Assembly: GCF_000372725.1 (NCBI RefSeq)
Contig: NW_005201202.1
Coordinates: 51,335-115,334 of the forward strand
Reading direction: 5' to 3'
Source of the DNA: Emiliania huxleyi CCMP1516
Taxonomy: Eukaryota > Haptophyta > Isochrysidales > Noelaerhabdaceae
Length of the DNA: 64,000 bases
The notes below the pieces were generated by a model that was not told the origin of the DNA, ran no database searches, and saw nothing but the letters and a program-made list of their open reading frames with translations. Of the stretch, positions 10,466-20,280 are shown piece by piece. Position 1 is the stretch's first letter; each line of letters starts with the position of its first letter. A program made the translations under genes and the position numbers.

Positions 10466-11584
10466 GCCGCCCTCGCCGCCCTCGCCGTCCTCGGCCATCG
10501 CGAGCACCTCCTTGAGCCGCTCGAGTCGCGTGGCGACGAGGCCTTGCCGTGCGGCATCGAGGACCTCGATCGCCGCCGCTCGCTCCTCCTGCGCGATCGC
10601 CGCCGCTCGCTCCTCCTGCGCGATCGCCGCCGCTCGCTCCTCCTGCGCGATCGCCGCCGCTCGCTCCTCCTGCGCGATCGCCGCCGCTCGCTCCTCCTGC
10701 GCCGCACCGAGACTGCCTGGCTCAGCGCCACTGGCCGCCGCCTCGCCCTCCTCCTCTCGATCCCCGCCGCAGTCACCGTCACTGGCAGCCTCCTCGCCAC
10801 CTCTCCAGCCATCGCCGCCGCCGCCGCCGGCCCCGTCAAGCGCCGCGAAGAGGGAGGCGAGGTCGGCCGGGTGGCACCCCGTGTGCCTTCGCACCCAAGC
10901 GGCGAGGGAAGCCAACCACTCGGGAGCGCCGCAGCGGGCGAGCAGAGCGGCGGCGGCGGCGTCACTGGCCGGCAGCGAGACCGAGTGGTGAGTGACGCGG
11001 CCAGGGTCCTCGCCGCCGCTCCGCAGCAGCTCCTCGCAAAACTCGGCCGCGAAGAGCGTGCCGTCCGCCACCACACAGATTGTCGCGCCGAGCGGCAGCG
11101 CCTCCTCGCAGACCCAGCGGCGGGTCGCCTCCTCCTCGAGGTGCGGCTGGAAGAGGCACAGGACGAGGCGGCGGGGACCAGAGAGGCAGACCTGCGGCAC
11201 CGGCGTCTGGAAGCGGCGAGCAAACTCTGCCGCGAGTCGGCCCGGCGGTGCCAATGCAGCGCCGAGCGGCTCATCCCGCTGCAAGTATAGCCTCAGAGGC
11301 CCCTCCGGGTCCAGCGCCGCGATAGCGTCCCGCGCCGTCTCAGCAGCGCTGACACCGCGCACGATGGCGACGCCCGGCGACGCAAGCCGCGCCGACAAGA
11401 GCTCCGCGTCGCGATCAGCCGGCGGGGCTGCCACGGGCAGCCGGGCGTTGGTGCGGGCGACGAGCGAGTCGTACGACGTGGAGTGGCTGAGGTTGGCCGC
11501 GAGCGCGGCAGCAGCGGCCACAGGGACGGCGGCGGCGGCGGCGGCGGCGCGTCTCATTGGACAGCCACAAGGCGGAATCCTCAC
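9623..11584 (-). CDS. 653-aa protein with 9-residue tandem repeats, function unknown
   Basis: Single long exon. The N-terminus (MRRAAAAAAAVPVAAAAALA after a second Met at codon 10) could be a signal or organelle-targeting segment. Residues of roughly 70-260 form an Ala/Leu-rich region with LVLCLFQPHLEEE and LGATICVVADGTLFAAEFC. The middle has five copies of the 9-mer AQEERAAAI (27-bp DNA unit at 10569-10703) and a poly-Gly run. A Leu-rich block (LGDLLQQLSEEEVGQLDGAL) and a basic C-terminus with ALERTKRRRTLSMHCSALLR follow. I do not recognise a family. The gene converges on fibrillin with about 310 bp between stops. A transposon terminus begins 6 bp upstream of the chosen ATG, so transcription must start in transposon DNA or translation must start downstream. 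Confidence 0.65.
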
Positions 11585-11589
11585 GCCAC

Positions 11590-12450
11590 GCTGAACACGA
11601 ACCAGATTAGTCCTGTTTACGATAAACTAGGTCTAAACCTGGTATGGCTAATGGGGTTCCTCCCCCCCCCTCCCCCCCCCGCGTAGCGCGCACCTCCCCC
11701 CAGCTCCCCTGCTCTGTGACGAGAGAGATGCGGCTCTCAGCGGCACGCGCAAGCGTCAGCAGCCTTGCTTCTTCTCGCGCTGGTCGAGGTTGTGCATGGC
11801 AATCTTGACCGTCTCGAGGGTCCACGCGGCAGCGTCGAGGGATCTGCTTGCAGAAGCCGCTAATCTGACACCTGCGTCCTGCCGGAGCGCTTGCCCACAA
11901 CGCCGACCGTAGTCTGCAGTGAGCGCGCCTCTTCCTTTGCAGAACTGTTGCAGAAAAGACGACGGTGACGGTGGCGCCCGCCTTGAGGCAGACTTTGGGC
12001 TCCATCCTCAGGCTTGGGAGTCGGGCGCAGGCTCTGGCCCGGGCTCGTTGCCCGCGCTGGGCTCGCCGCCCAGCACAGCCGATCGCCCTCCGGCAGGCGC
12101 TTGTCGTGCTCTGGGCCCGGCCTGGGGCTCCGTCGGGCCGGCCGCGCTCCGCCTCGGCGTCTTCTGGCACGTCCTCAGACTTGTCCTCAGAGAGCTCAGA
12201 AAGACGTGCCCATATCTCGGTTCTCGCGCTGATCGTCCTCGGCTGCCGGCGGGGAGAGAGTGCCCTCCTCCTCCTCAAGCCCACGCCAGTCAGTCTGCCT
12301 CTTCGCCCATGGCGCGGAGGCTCCGCGCTGCCCTAGAGGGGCGCCCTAACCGGGTCTAAACCTGGTATGGCTAATGGGGTCCCCCACCCAGGCCGAGCCC
12401 TGTTTAGACCCAGTTTATCGTAAACAGGACTAATCTGGTTCGTGTTCAGC
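11590..12450. mobile_element. TIR-bounded element of 861 bp with an inner direct repeat
   Basis: Ends 11590-11638 and 12402-12450 are 49-bp inverted repeats with one mismatch, beginning GCTGAACACGAACCAGATTA. A direct repeat containing GTCTAAACCTGGTATGGCTA lies at the inner side of each end (11631-11657 and 12353-12379), an unusual mixed architecture. The interior minus strand holds short protein-like pieces (ETVKIAMHNLDQREKKQG, KVCLKAGATVTVVFSATVL), suggesting captured host exons. No transposase and no clear target duplication are visible. GGTCTAAAC repeats continue just outside the right end. Confidence 0.6.
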
Positions 12451-12534
12451 CGTGGTCTAAACTGGGTCTAAACATGGTCTAAACTGGTTCGCTTGGAACT
12501 CTCATAATCCAGCGGCGGCTTCCTACCCTATCCC

Positions 12535-12640
12535 ACTGGAGCGGTGAAGGTGTGGTACTATATACCAACTAAATAAAGTGATGGTTGGTGGTACTCTCCT
12601 GTGCAACCACAGTCCTTCCTGTGACATGGCAGTCCGGAGC
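12535..12640 (+). repeat. Dispersed repeat R4, inverted relative to 35728-35815
   Basis: About 90-100 bp with GTGGTACTATATACCAACTA, an AT-rich core and CCTGTGACATGGCAGT. The reverse complement is found at 35728-35815 (CTGCCATGTCACAGGAAGG, then CATCACTTTAGTTGGTATAG). The copies have diverged by small indels. Confidence 0.6.
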
Positions 12641-12856
12641 ACTTGGAGTGCAGTCATTAACCGCACATCCAGGGCCGGGGAGCTAAGAAGCGCACCCAGC
12701 GGGCCGGATGATTGGCATCGGGTTACGGGCTTTTCCTTCCCTTACTTACTCGAGCACTTGGAGCACTTGGAGTGCAGTCGGTAACCTCACATCCAGGGCC
12801 GGTGAGCTGAGAAGCGCATCCAGCGGGCCGGATGATCGGTGTCGGGTTACGGGCTA
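12634..12856 (+). repeat. Two tandem copies of a repeat of about 110 bp (R3)
   Basis: Copies start at about 12634 and 12752. Both contain CACTTGGAGTGCAGTC, CACATCCAGGGCCGG, AGCGGGCCGGATGAT and TCGGGTTACGGGCT. A third, partial copy at 25696-25758 is embedded in the CT microsatellite. Confidence 0.7.
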
Positions 12857-13570
12857 GAGAGCCCTGACCCCTAGCTAGGGGGGTGCGCATTCGCAGGGCA
12901 AGGGCCTTAAAGTAAACACAGGTCTCCGAGGGTTAGTTCTGCGCTTTGGGTGTCCCCTAGCGGCGGAACGCCCCCTCTACTCGGAGCTAGTGAACACCAG
13001 ACACTAGACACGAGCATGACGTACACTCTCACCCGACATCGCTGGAGATGTTTTCTTTCTTTTTCTACTCGGAGCCAGTGAGACGAGAATACGCACATCT
13101 TACAAGAATACATACTGCCCCCACGGAGCACCTGCACTACTCGACGATAATACAAGAAGAATACGCAGCTTGGAAGTTGCAGACGCCTATAAAGAAAAAA
13201 ACAGCCAGCTAAATTTCGGCGGCTAAAAAGCAAAGGACGGGCGCTTTTGATCGGCAAAGCAAAGTTGGAGTAACGGCGACCGCATCGCCACAATGCCAGT
13301 CGCCTGTCGAGCAGCCTTGGCGGCGCGCATGCGCCGCAGGGTTGACCGACAGCCGCGCGCCTCGAGCCTCTCGCTCCACTCGCGGCACGACGCGCCCCGC
13401 GCGCCGGTCAGCGCAGCAGGAGTATTGCGACATGCTGCACAACGCCAGTCCGAGTAATTCGTCATCTCGGCTCAGGGACGGACGAGCTGCTCCGTCAGCG
13501 ACCCGACCGTGCGCGAGCCGCTCTGCACCGCGGCGGCCGCCGAAGCGACCGGACGGACGCTTCGGCTGGC
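12857..13570. other. Intergenic; short CTACTCGGAG repeats, no gene seen
   Basis: CTACTCGGAG followed by CTAGTGA or CCAGTGA occurs at about 12977 and 13060, so this part contains a small duplicated motif. The region is AT-richer than the flanking genes and presumably holds the promoter of the gene starting at 13571. Confidence 0.4.
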
Positions 13571-16500
13571 ATGCTCGCCACCTTCCTCTCTGGCGCTGTG
13601 GCTGGCGCGGCTCTCGCCATGCTCCTCTCCCACGCCGGAGAGATCTCGGACGTCAAGGGGCATCGGCTGCCGACGTCTCTCGCCGACGCCTTTGCTCACA
13701 TCCGGGAAGGCTGGGCTCATCCGACTCTGATGACGATCGCTCTGATGCGCCACCCGCTGCTCCTGCTCGTCACGCAGCTCCTACTGCTCGTCGTTCGCGC
13801 GGCATGGCGGCGCGTCGTGCTGCGGCGGCTGTGGTTGCACTGGCCGGCTGGCATCAAGGCGATCCTCGAGGTGCACTCGGCTCTCCTCGGCTTGGTGGTC
13901 GCGTGCCTGCTACTCGGCTCGGCTATCGCGCAGTCAACCGTCCGGTTTCCCGGCTGCGGAGCCGGCGCCAGTGCAGGTGGCGCCGGCAGCGGGTCGTGCC
14001 GGGAGCCCGCCTTTGACACCAGGGCTGCATTTGAGGACTTTGACTGGGCGCTGCATGGCCTCCTCGTCCAGACGTTGCTCCCCTTTTTCCTCCACCCAGG
14101 GCTGGCGCCGCGGCTGATCGAGGTGATCGCCGCTCGCGCACCGAGCCACGTTCGGGAGGGCCTCCTCGCCCTGCGCAGCTCGGCCCGCAGGGTGAGGGGC
14201 GCGGTGCGGCTGTGCTACGCATGCAGCCTCGTGCTGATCCTGCTGCTGCTCTTGCCACTCACCCTCGAGGCCGGCGTGCGGTGGTGGCGGCTCGAGCTGC
14301 TCCCTTCTCTCCCCGCCGTGGTCGCGAGCCCGCAGGCGGACGCGGCGGACGAGGCGGCGCTCGCGGCGGGCGCGGCGTCGACGTTGCGGCTGCTCGCGCT
14401 CTTTGCGATGCTGCGGCGGTTGGGCAAGACCATCGACCTGCAGCTGGGCCACTACTACGGCCACCAGGAGGAGCGCACCGCCCGGGCCATCAGCGTTGCG
14501 ACCGGCGCGGCGAGCCGCCGCTCTGCGGCTGCAAGCGCGCAGCCCACAAACACGACGACCACCGCCCTCCGGGCTGTACACTTCAAGCATGTCCTCGTCC
14601 ACCGCGTGCGAGCGGGGCGCTCGACGTCGCTGCTCCGGCTCCTCGGCGCGCCGCGCTGGCTCAAGTCGTTTGTGCGCTCGCTGCGCTGGCTCTGCGTCAC
14701 CCCGCCCACCTACCTCTTCTGGGCCGCCCTCTCGGCAGAGGTGGAGGCCGCGTGCGGCTGGCGGAGGCTGCTGCTGCCGTGCCTCCTCTTCGCCGCAAAC
14801 GAGTGCGGGCAGACGGCGCGGCTGCTCGCGCTGCTGGCCGTGCCCGAGAGCTCCACCGCAGCGCGAGGGCTCCACCGCAGCGTGAGGCTGAGATCCGCGT
14901 TTTGGCTCCACCGCCTCGAGATAGTCGCCGCGCTGCATTGGCTCACGCTCTGTGCCGCCGCCGCCGCGCCGGGCGCCTTCTTCGGCCCGTCGCCGCCCGT
15001 GGTGGGCGTGCTGCTCGCCGCGCTGCCCGCCGCCCTCGTCGGCGTGACGACCCTCGAGCAGCTGCCCGGCGACGCCTCCGAGCTCGCCGTGCTCCTCCGC
15101 TCCGCCGGCAGGGTGGCCGCTCCGGGAGACCTCCACCACCTCGTTGCGCAGGCGCGGCACCGCGGGCTGCTCCTCGCCCCTTCCCGCCCTCCACACCCCC
15201 TCCACACCCCCTCCACACACCCTCCACACCCTCCCCGCCGCGCACAGGCGTGGTACCGAGGGCTGCTCAACGCCGCCGTCGTCGAGCCCGAGGCGCTCGC
15301 AGGCACAGTCGGCCTGGCGGATGCGCAGCGACAGCTGCCGTGGTGGCTGCGGCCGCCGCTGCCCGACGCGCGGCAGCTGCGCTCCGTGCCGCTGCTGCAG
15401 CCAAATCTTACGCCGATGACGCCGGAGCCCGGATCGAGCACGGCGCGCCTCCTCGGCTGGGGGTCCGCGGCCGCCACGGCCTTCGCCACTTCGGACTCCT
15501 TCGACTTTGCCTCGGGCAAGGAGCTGGGCCCGCCGCCCACCCGCGGGGCGAGCAGCCTCTTCCTGTCGGGGCTGGACCGCCTCCCCTCGACCCTCGGCGC
15601 GAGAGGCCTGAGCGTCGGCAACCTGCGCGCGCTCGCCCGCTCGACCCGAGAGATGCTCTCGCCCTCGCAGTCGCGGCTGGCCCTCGAGACGCCGCTGCAG
15701 GGCCTCAGGGCGGCCGTCCTCGCCGCGCTTCCCGACGACCTCGCCTCCTTCCTTGCCGACGGCGCGGACGTGCTGGTGCGGACCGTTTTCGACCGCGGCA
15801 AGCGAGGCACACTCGAGCGGCAGATCCGAGAGGTTCTCCGCGTGCTCGGCGCGGTGGCCTCGCACGCGACGCAGCGCGTGCTCTTCTCGTGGAGCGGCCG
15901 CCGCCGCCTCCTCGGCGGCCTCGCCACCCTCGAAGACATGCTCCACCTCGCCGGCGAGGCGCCGCCCGAGAGCAGCCGCACCAGCAGTAGCTCGCAAAGG
16001 GGGTCGGACGGCGTCTCCACCGACCCACTCCCTCGCCGCACGAAGAGCGACTCGAGCTGCTCGAAGAGCGAACGAGCCCCAGAGCGCACGGCGCTGCCGC
16101 CGTTGCTATCGCTGCTCGCCGGGCGCGAGCGGCGCTTCATGGCGCAGCTACGCGCGGCGGCGAAGCCGGTGGGGCGACACGGGACGGGCGGCGGCCGGGT
16201 CAACGCTAGGGACCCCTTTGCGTTCGGGTTTGACGGCTCTTGGGTGATCGACGAGCCCGGGGAGATGTTTTTGATGTCCTTGCGCAAGCGTGGGAGCGAA
16301 GCGGACAACAGGGAGGGCAGCGGCGCTCGCAAGCGTGGGAGCGAATCGGACAACAGGGAGGGCAGCGGCGCTCGCAAGTGCGGGAGTGAAGCCGGCGGCA
16401 GCGAGGGCGGCGGCGCTCGCAAGCGTGAGAGCGAAGCCGGTGGCAGCGAGAGCGGCCGCGCCGGGGGCGAGGGCGGCGGCGAGGACGAGGGCCCCAGCCA

Positions 16501-17859
16501 CCGCGAGACGGGTAGCGGTGGCAGCAGCGATGGAGGAGGAGACGACGGCGATGGCGTGTGCCTGTGGCCGGGCGGGCCACGGCTGCCGCGCGCCTGGAAA
16601 CTTCCTCGTCTCGCGATGCCTCACCCTCCATGGGCGCCCAAGCCGCCCAAGCCGCCCTCCTCAGGCGAGCCGCACTCAACGAGGCTGGAGAGAGAGGAGA
16701 GAGGCTCACGTCGGCGACCGCACGCAGGCGGCTTGTTGGTGCAGGAGGCGGTGCCGCTCTCCGCGCTCTACGACCTCGCCGGCCACAGCTACGAGGGAAG
16801 GGGCGCCGAGCTCATCGCTCGCCGCGCGCACGCGGGCATCGAAGGCACTTCCGTGCGTGTGATGCGCTACCCTCCCTCGTGGAGCTGCGTGCCGCCTTCG
16901 CCGCGGCCTCGAGCCCCACACCACGTTGGGCCACGAGCCACGCTCGCCGGCCTCCGCGCCACCCGAAGCGAGGGGCCTGAGCCGCCGGAGGAGGATCTGA
17001 AGGGGCTGCCGCCCCTCTGGTTCCACGCGACGGTGACGGCGCGGCACCCCAAGGCGCCGGAAGAGGTGCAAGCGGTCGACCTCGAGTACAAGTTCTGCTG
17101 CCTCGAGCCGCGCTTTGGCGACAGCTGCGATACGACTTCGCTCAACATCTTACTGCCCGAGCTGTGCGTCGCGATCGAGGGACTGGCCGTCGACCTCATC
17201 GATCGCAGCAGCAGCGGGGTGGCGGCCACCAGCTCTCTCCCCGACGTCATCTCGGCGCGCTGGGAGGAGCCGACCGCCGCCGAGGGGCGAGAGGGACTCT
17301 TTGGGAAGCTCTCGTTTGTCCTGCAACGGCCGGTGCTCTTCCAGCTGGTGGCGGAGGCGCGGCGGCTCTCGGTGCGAGGCAAGAAGGCTCTGCAGGTGCT
17401 CAACCCGCTGATCGGCACGCGTCGCGAGATGCGGATTGAGGCAGACGTCGAGCTGGCACGTCAGTCGACAGCTCGGAGCGTTCCCTGCACCTTCTCACAA
17501 TGTTCCCCTAGGCGGACGTTGAGCTGACGCGGCTGACGTACAGTCTCATCTTCCGTGAGGAGGAGGTTCACTGGTCCATCTCCGACATCCATCTGCAGCT
17601 CGCCCGGGATGGCTCCATCCAGTGCCGCTCCGCCGAGGGTGGGCTCGTCGAGTGGCTGCTGCGCGCCGTCCCCGCGAAGCTGCTCGAGATCATAAACAAG
17701 GCGCTGCAGGACAACCTTCGCAAGGAGCAGCCTCTCTTTTTGTGGCGCGGCGACGCGGCCGAGATTGGTGCGCTCGACGGCTTCTATCGCGAGCTTTCTC
17801 GCCTCGCGTGGCTCAAGCAGGAGGTGATGCGCAGCTTTCGAGACTCGGGCGCCAGCTGA
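13571..17859 (+). CDS. Large polytopic membrane protein, function unknown
   Basis: Exons 13571-15151, 15248-17440 and 17512-17859 give about 1,373 aa. The N-terminal half has six or more hydrophobic spans (LLLLVTQLLLLVV, LLGLVVACLLLGSA, LVLILLLLLPLTL, VVGVLLAALPAALVG). A long polar region follows, with RKRGSEADNREGSGA-type repeats encoded at 16290-16450. The C-terminal part (LEYKFCCLEPRFGD, LSFVLQRPVLFQL, then LTYSLIFREEEVHWSISDI and LLRAVPAKLLEIINKAL) looks like a folded beta-rich domain, perhaps lipid-binding, but I cannot name it. The first intron (96 nt, in frame if retained) is GC-AG with a pyrimidine-rich body. The second (71 nt, GC-AG) begins GCAGACGTCGAGCTG and the next exon begins GCGGACGTTGAGCTG, so both encode ADVEL. 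Confidence 0.7.
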
Positions 17860-18635
17860 GGGGGTACGAGGTGGTGGTGCCGTGGCGTCGGAGTGGACGC
17901 CACGAAGCGAGGCAGCGGTGGAGATGGTCTTGCCTTTGCATGTGGGTGGCAAGGGGTCGCTTGTAGTTGCGCGCCAGATGTACCATCGAGATGTGTTGCG
18001 CGAGCATTGGATGAGACGCGCTGTGGGTAACCTCATCCTCAAAGAAGTGTTGCGTTTGGTCGTAGGAGTAAAAAAAACCGAGGGCGGTGTCGTGTGCTGC
18101 CTTGTGTTTGGATACCTTGTCCTCCTCCTCCTTTCCCCTAAAAATAGAGCAGTCATCTCCAGGAGAGATGGGCGACGCACGAACACAGAGGCACAGAGCA
18201 CAGTGCGCACCCCGCCCCGCTCACAGGGCGTGCATCACACAGGCGTGGACTGTGTGACTCCTCGGGTTTCTGGGACAGAGGTGTGCTAGTCGCTACAGTC
18301 GGACGGCTCCGGCACGTCTGATAGGCAGTTCGGGCTCGAGTGAGGGCCGCGGTCGCGGTCGCGGCCAGCGCGCGGGACTTCGCGCGGGGCCTGGCTGGGG
18401 CTGCCGGGAAGGATCTCGATCCACGCGCCGGAGCGCGCGTGGTGCTTGAGCAGCCGGGCGGTCGCCGCAGCCACCTCGATCGGCAGCTCGTCGAGCCACT
18501 CGGCAAAGGTTCCCTCCTCTTGCGCCTCCTTTCACCTCGTTTGAGTTGTCGTTCGGGCTCCATCTCTTTTTCGTATGACACAGAGTTCTTTTGTTTAAAC
18601 TCTTTTTCGTACAACTTCGTAACGTACTCGAAACC
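17860..18635. other. Intergenic; contains dispersed repeat R5 at 18143-18290
   Basis: Bases 18143-18290 share a patchwork of motifs, in the same order, with 56272-56400: ATAGAGCAGTCA, CCCCGCCCCG, GGGCGTGCA-CACACA, and CTCCTCGGG-TTTCTGG. I read these as old copies of one dispersed repeat. No gene is recognised between 17860 and 18635. Confidence 0.4.
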
Positions 18636-20003
18636 ATGTCCGGCGCGTTTGCCGGCGAGGGCCTAAAGAGCCCGCGCTTTCGAGCCAAGGTCGCGCAGCA
18701 GCAGCGCCAGCGGCTCTCCCGGCACACGCCTTTGCGGCAAGAGGCCGACCTCGCAGCTGTCAGTGGTGCTCCGGAGAAGGCTGCCCGAACGGCAGCGCCA
18801 TTAGAGGCGGCACACCGTTTCATTGGAGAGTACGCCAACACTGCGAGAGGGCCTCGGTCCAAATGGCCATCGGCAATAGCGGATGGACGCAGAGTGACGA
18901 CGGGCATTGAGGGAGCAGACAGTCGGTCGGTGCCGGCGCCGACTCTGGCGCCGTCGGCTCCAGCGCCGCTGGCGCCACCGCCACTGGCACCAACACCGCC
19001 GCTCCCATCCCTTCCTCCGACGCCGCCTCCGCCGCCACCGCCTTCTTCCCACCCACCACAACAGCCACATTCTGCCAGCACTCTGCCTCAGCTGTCACCT
19101 CGATCCTCTCCGCGCCACTCTCCGCTCGGCAGTAACGACGAGGCGAGGCACGAGGCGAGGCATGCCACCGACCTGGCGTCGCGAGGGGGCGCGTTCCGGT
19201 CCGATGCCGTCCGGCTCGCCGTCACGGTCGCCGACGGGCTGGCTGTCGCCGAGCGGGAGGCTGGTTGCGGCCCGTCGGTGCAGGCTGCCCGCGCTTGCAT
19301 GAGGCTCCTGGACGAGCTTGTTGGGGCAGTCGACCCTGCGGTGGCGCCGCTGCTCGCGCGGGCAGCGGCCGTCGCCGAGCGCTGCATCTTTTCGGATGAG
19401 GTGGACGGGTCCGCGTGCGGGGCGGCAGGCGTGCTGAGGGAGTCCTCGGGTGCATGGGAGACGCGGCTCCCCTTCTTTGAGATTGCGGAGAGCGTGAGCG
19501 CGTCGATGCTGGATGCGGCAGAGGCGCAGCGGAGAGAGGCATGCCGCGCGGCGGCGTTGGCGCAGAGGGAGTGCGCGGCGGCGGTGGAGGAGGGGACGGG
19601 CCACCTGAGTGCACAGCTCAAGCAGAAGAGCAAGCTCCTCGAGCGGCTCGAGGCGGACCGGGCGACGCTGCGGGCAAAGCTGGAGCACGAGTACGAGGCG
19701 GCAGAGAGCAGCGAGCGGCGCTACCAGGCACCGTGCGCTGGGTGGCCCCTGCCGCAGCCTCGCATTGAGAGACGGCGACTCCTCCCGCAGGCGCTTCTGG
19801 CCGAGTCGGTTGAGGTGCACCGAGAGCGAATGCAGGCCATGCAAGCGATGCAGACGATGCAGAAGACCAACGAGCAGCTTCGTGCCGCGCTCGTTGACGC
19901 CGAGGGCATGAACGCGAAGCACGAGACGGATGTCCAGCGGAAAGTCGTTCGCCGATTCTCCGATGCAGCAGGAGAGGGGAGAGGACCGCCGGCAGACGAC
20001 TGA
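18636..20003 (+). CDS. Coiled-coil protein with proline-rich linker, function unknown
   Basis: Starts at the ATG at 18636 (MSGAFAGEGLKSPRFRAKVA), which follows an A/T-rich leader better than the ATG at 18591. Residues of roughly 90-150 are low complexity (APSAPAPLAPPPLAP, then [12 protein letters not shown]). The second half is helical with heptads: LSAQLKQKSKLLERLEADRA, TLRAKLEHEYEAAE and HRERMQAMQAMQTMQKTNEQL. A probable 63-nt GC-AG intron, 19728-19790, is in frame. Removing it joins SERRYQ to ALLAESVEVH and makes the coiled coil continuous. The final protein would be about 434 aa. A structural or motility role is possible but unproven. It converges on the O-GlcNAc transferase gene. Confidence 0.65.
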   Translation: MSGAFAGEGLKSPRFRAKVAQQQRQRLSRHTPLRQEADLAAVSGAPEKAARTAAPLEAAHRFIGEYANTARGPRSKWPSAIADGRRVTTGIEGADSRSVPAPTLAPSAPAPLAPPPLAPTPPLPSLPPTPPPPPPPSSHPPQQPHSASTLPQLSPRSSPRHSPLGSNDEARHEARHATDLASRGGAFRSDAVRLAVTVADGLAVAEREAGCGPSVQAARACMRLLDELVGAVDPAVAPLLARAAAVAERCIFSDEVDGSACGAAGVLRESSGAWETRLPFFEIAESVSASMLDAAEAQRREACRAAALAQRECAAAVEEGTGHLSAQLKQKSKLLERLEADRATLRAKLEHEYEAAESSERRYQAPCAGWPLPQPRIERRRLLPQALLAESVEVHRERMQAMQAMQTMQKTNEQLRAALVDAEGMNAKHETDVQRKVVRRFSDAAGEGRGPPADD

Positions 20004-20280
20004 GTGAGAGAGCACGACACGTACATATATACGCTTCTCAGCGACACACAATTGCGCACATGGGGTTAAATATACGGCTTTTAGTTTTACCCGCAAAGTC
20101 AGTAATTTACTCACACGCAACTCGTTCGACGTTCCTTCGCGACACACTATGTAACTCCGTCGTTTGGAGCTGCACAGCAGCCTGCAGCCACACGTGTGTC
20201 CGCACGAGGCGGCTGCAGCCCTGCTGGAGGCTGCAGTCCGGCCGGAAGCACCGCGCCCGCCTGCAATGCTCTCGCCCGTC

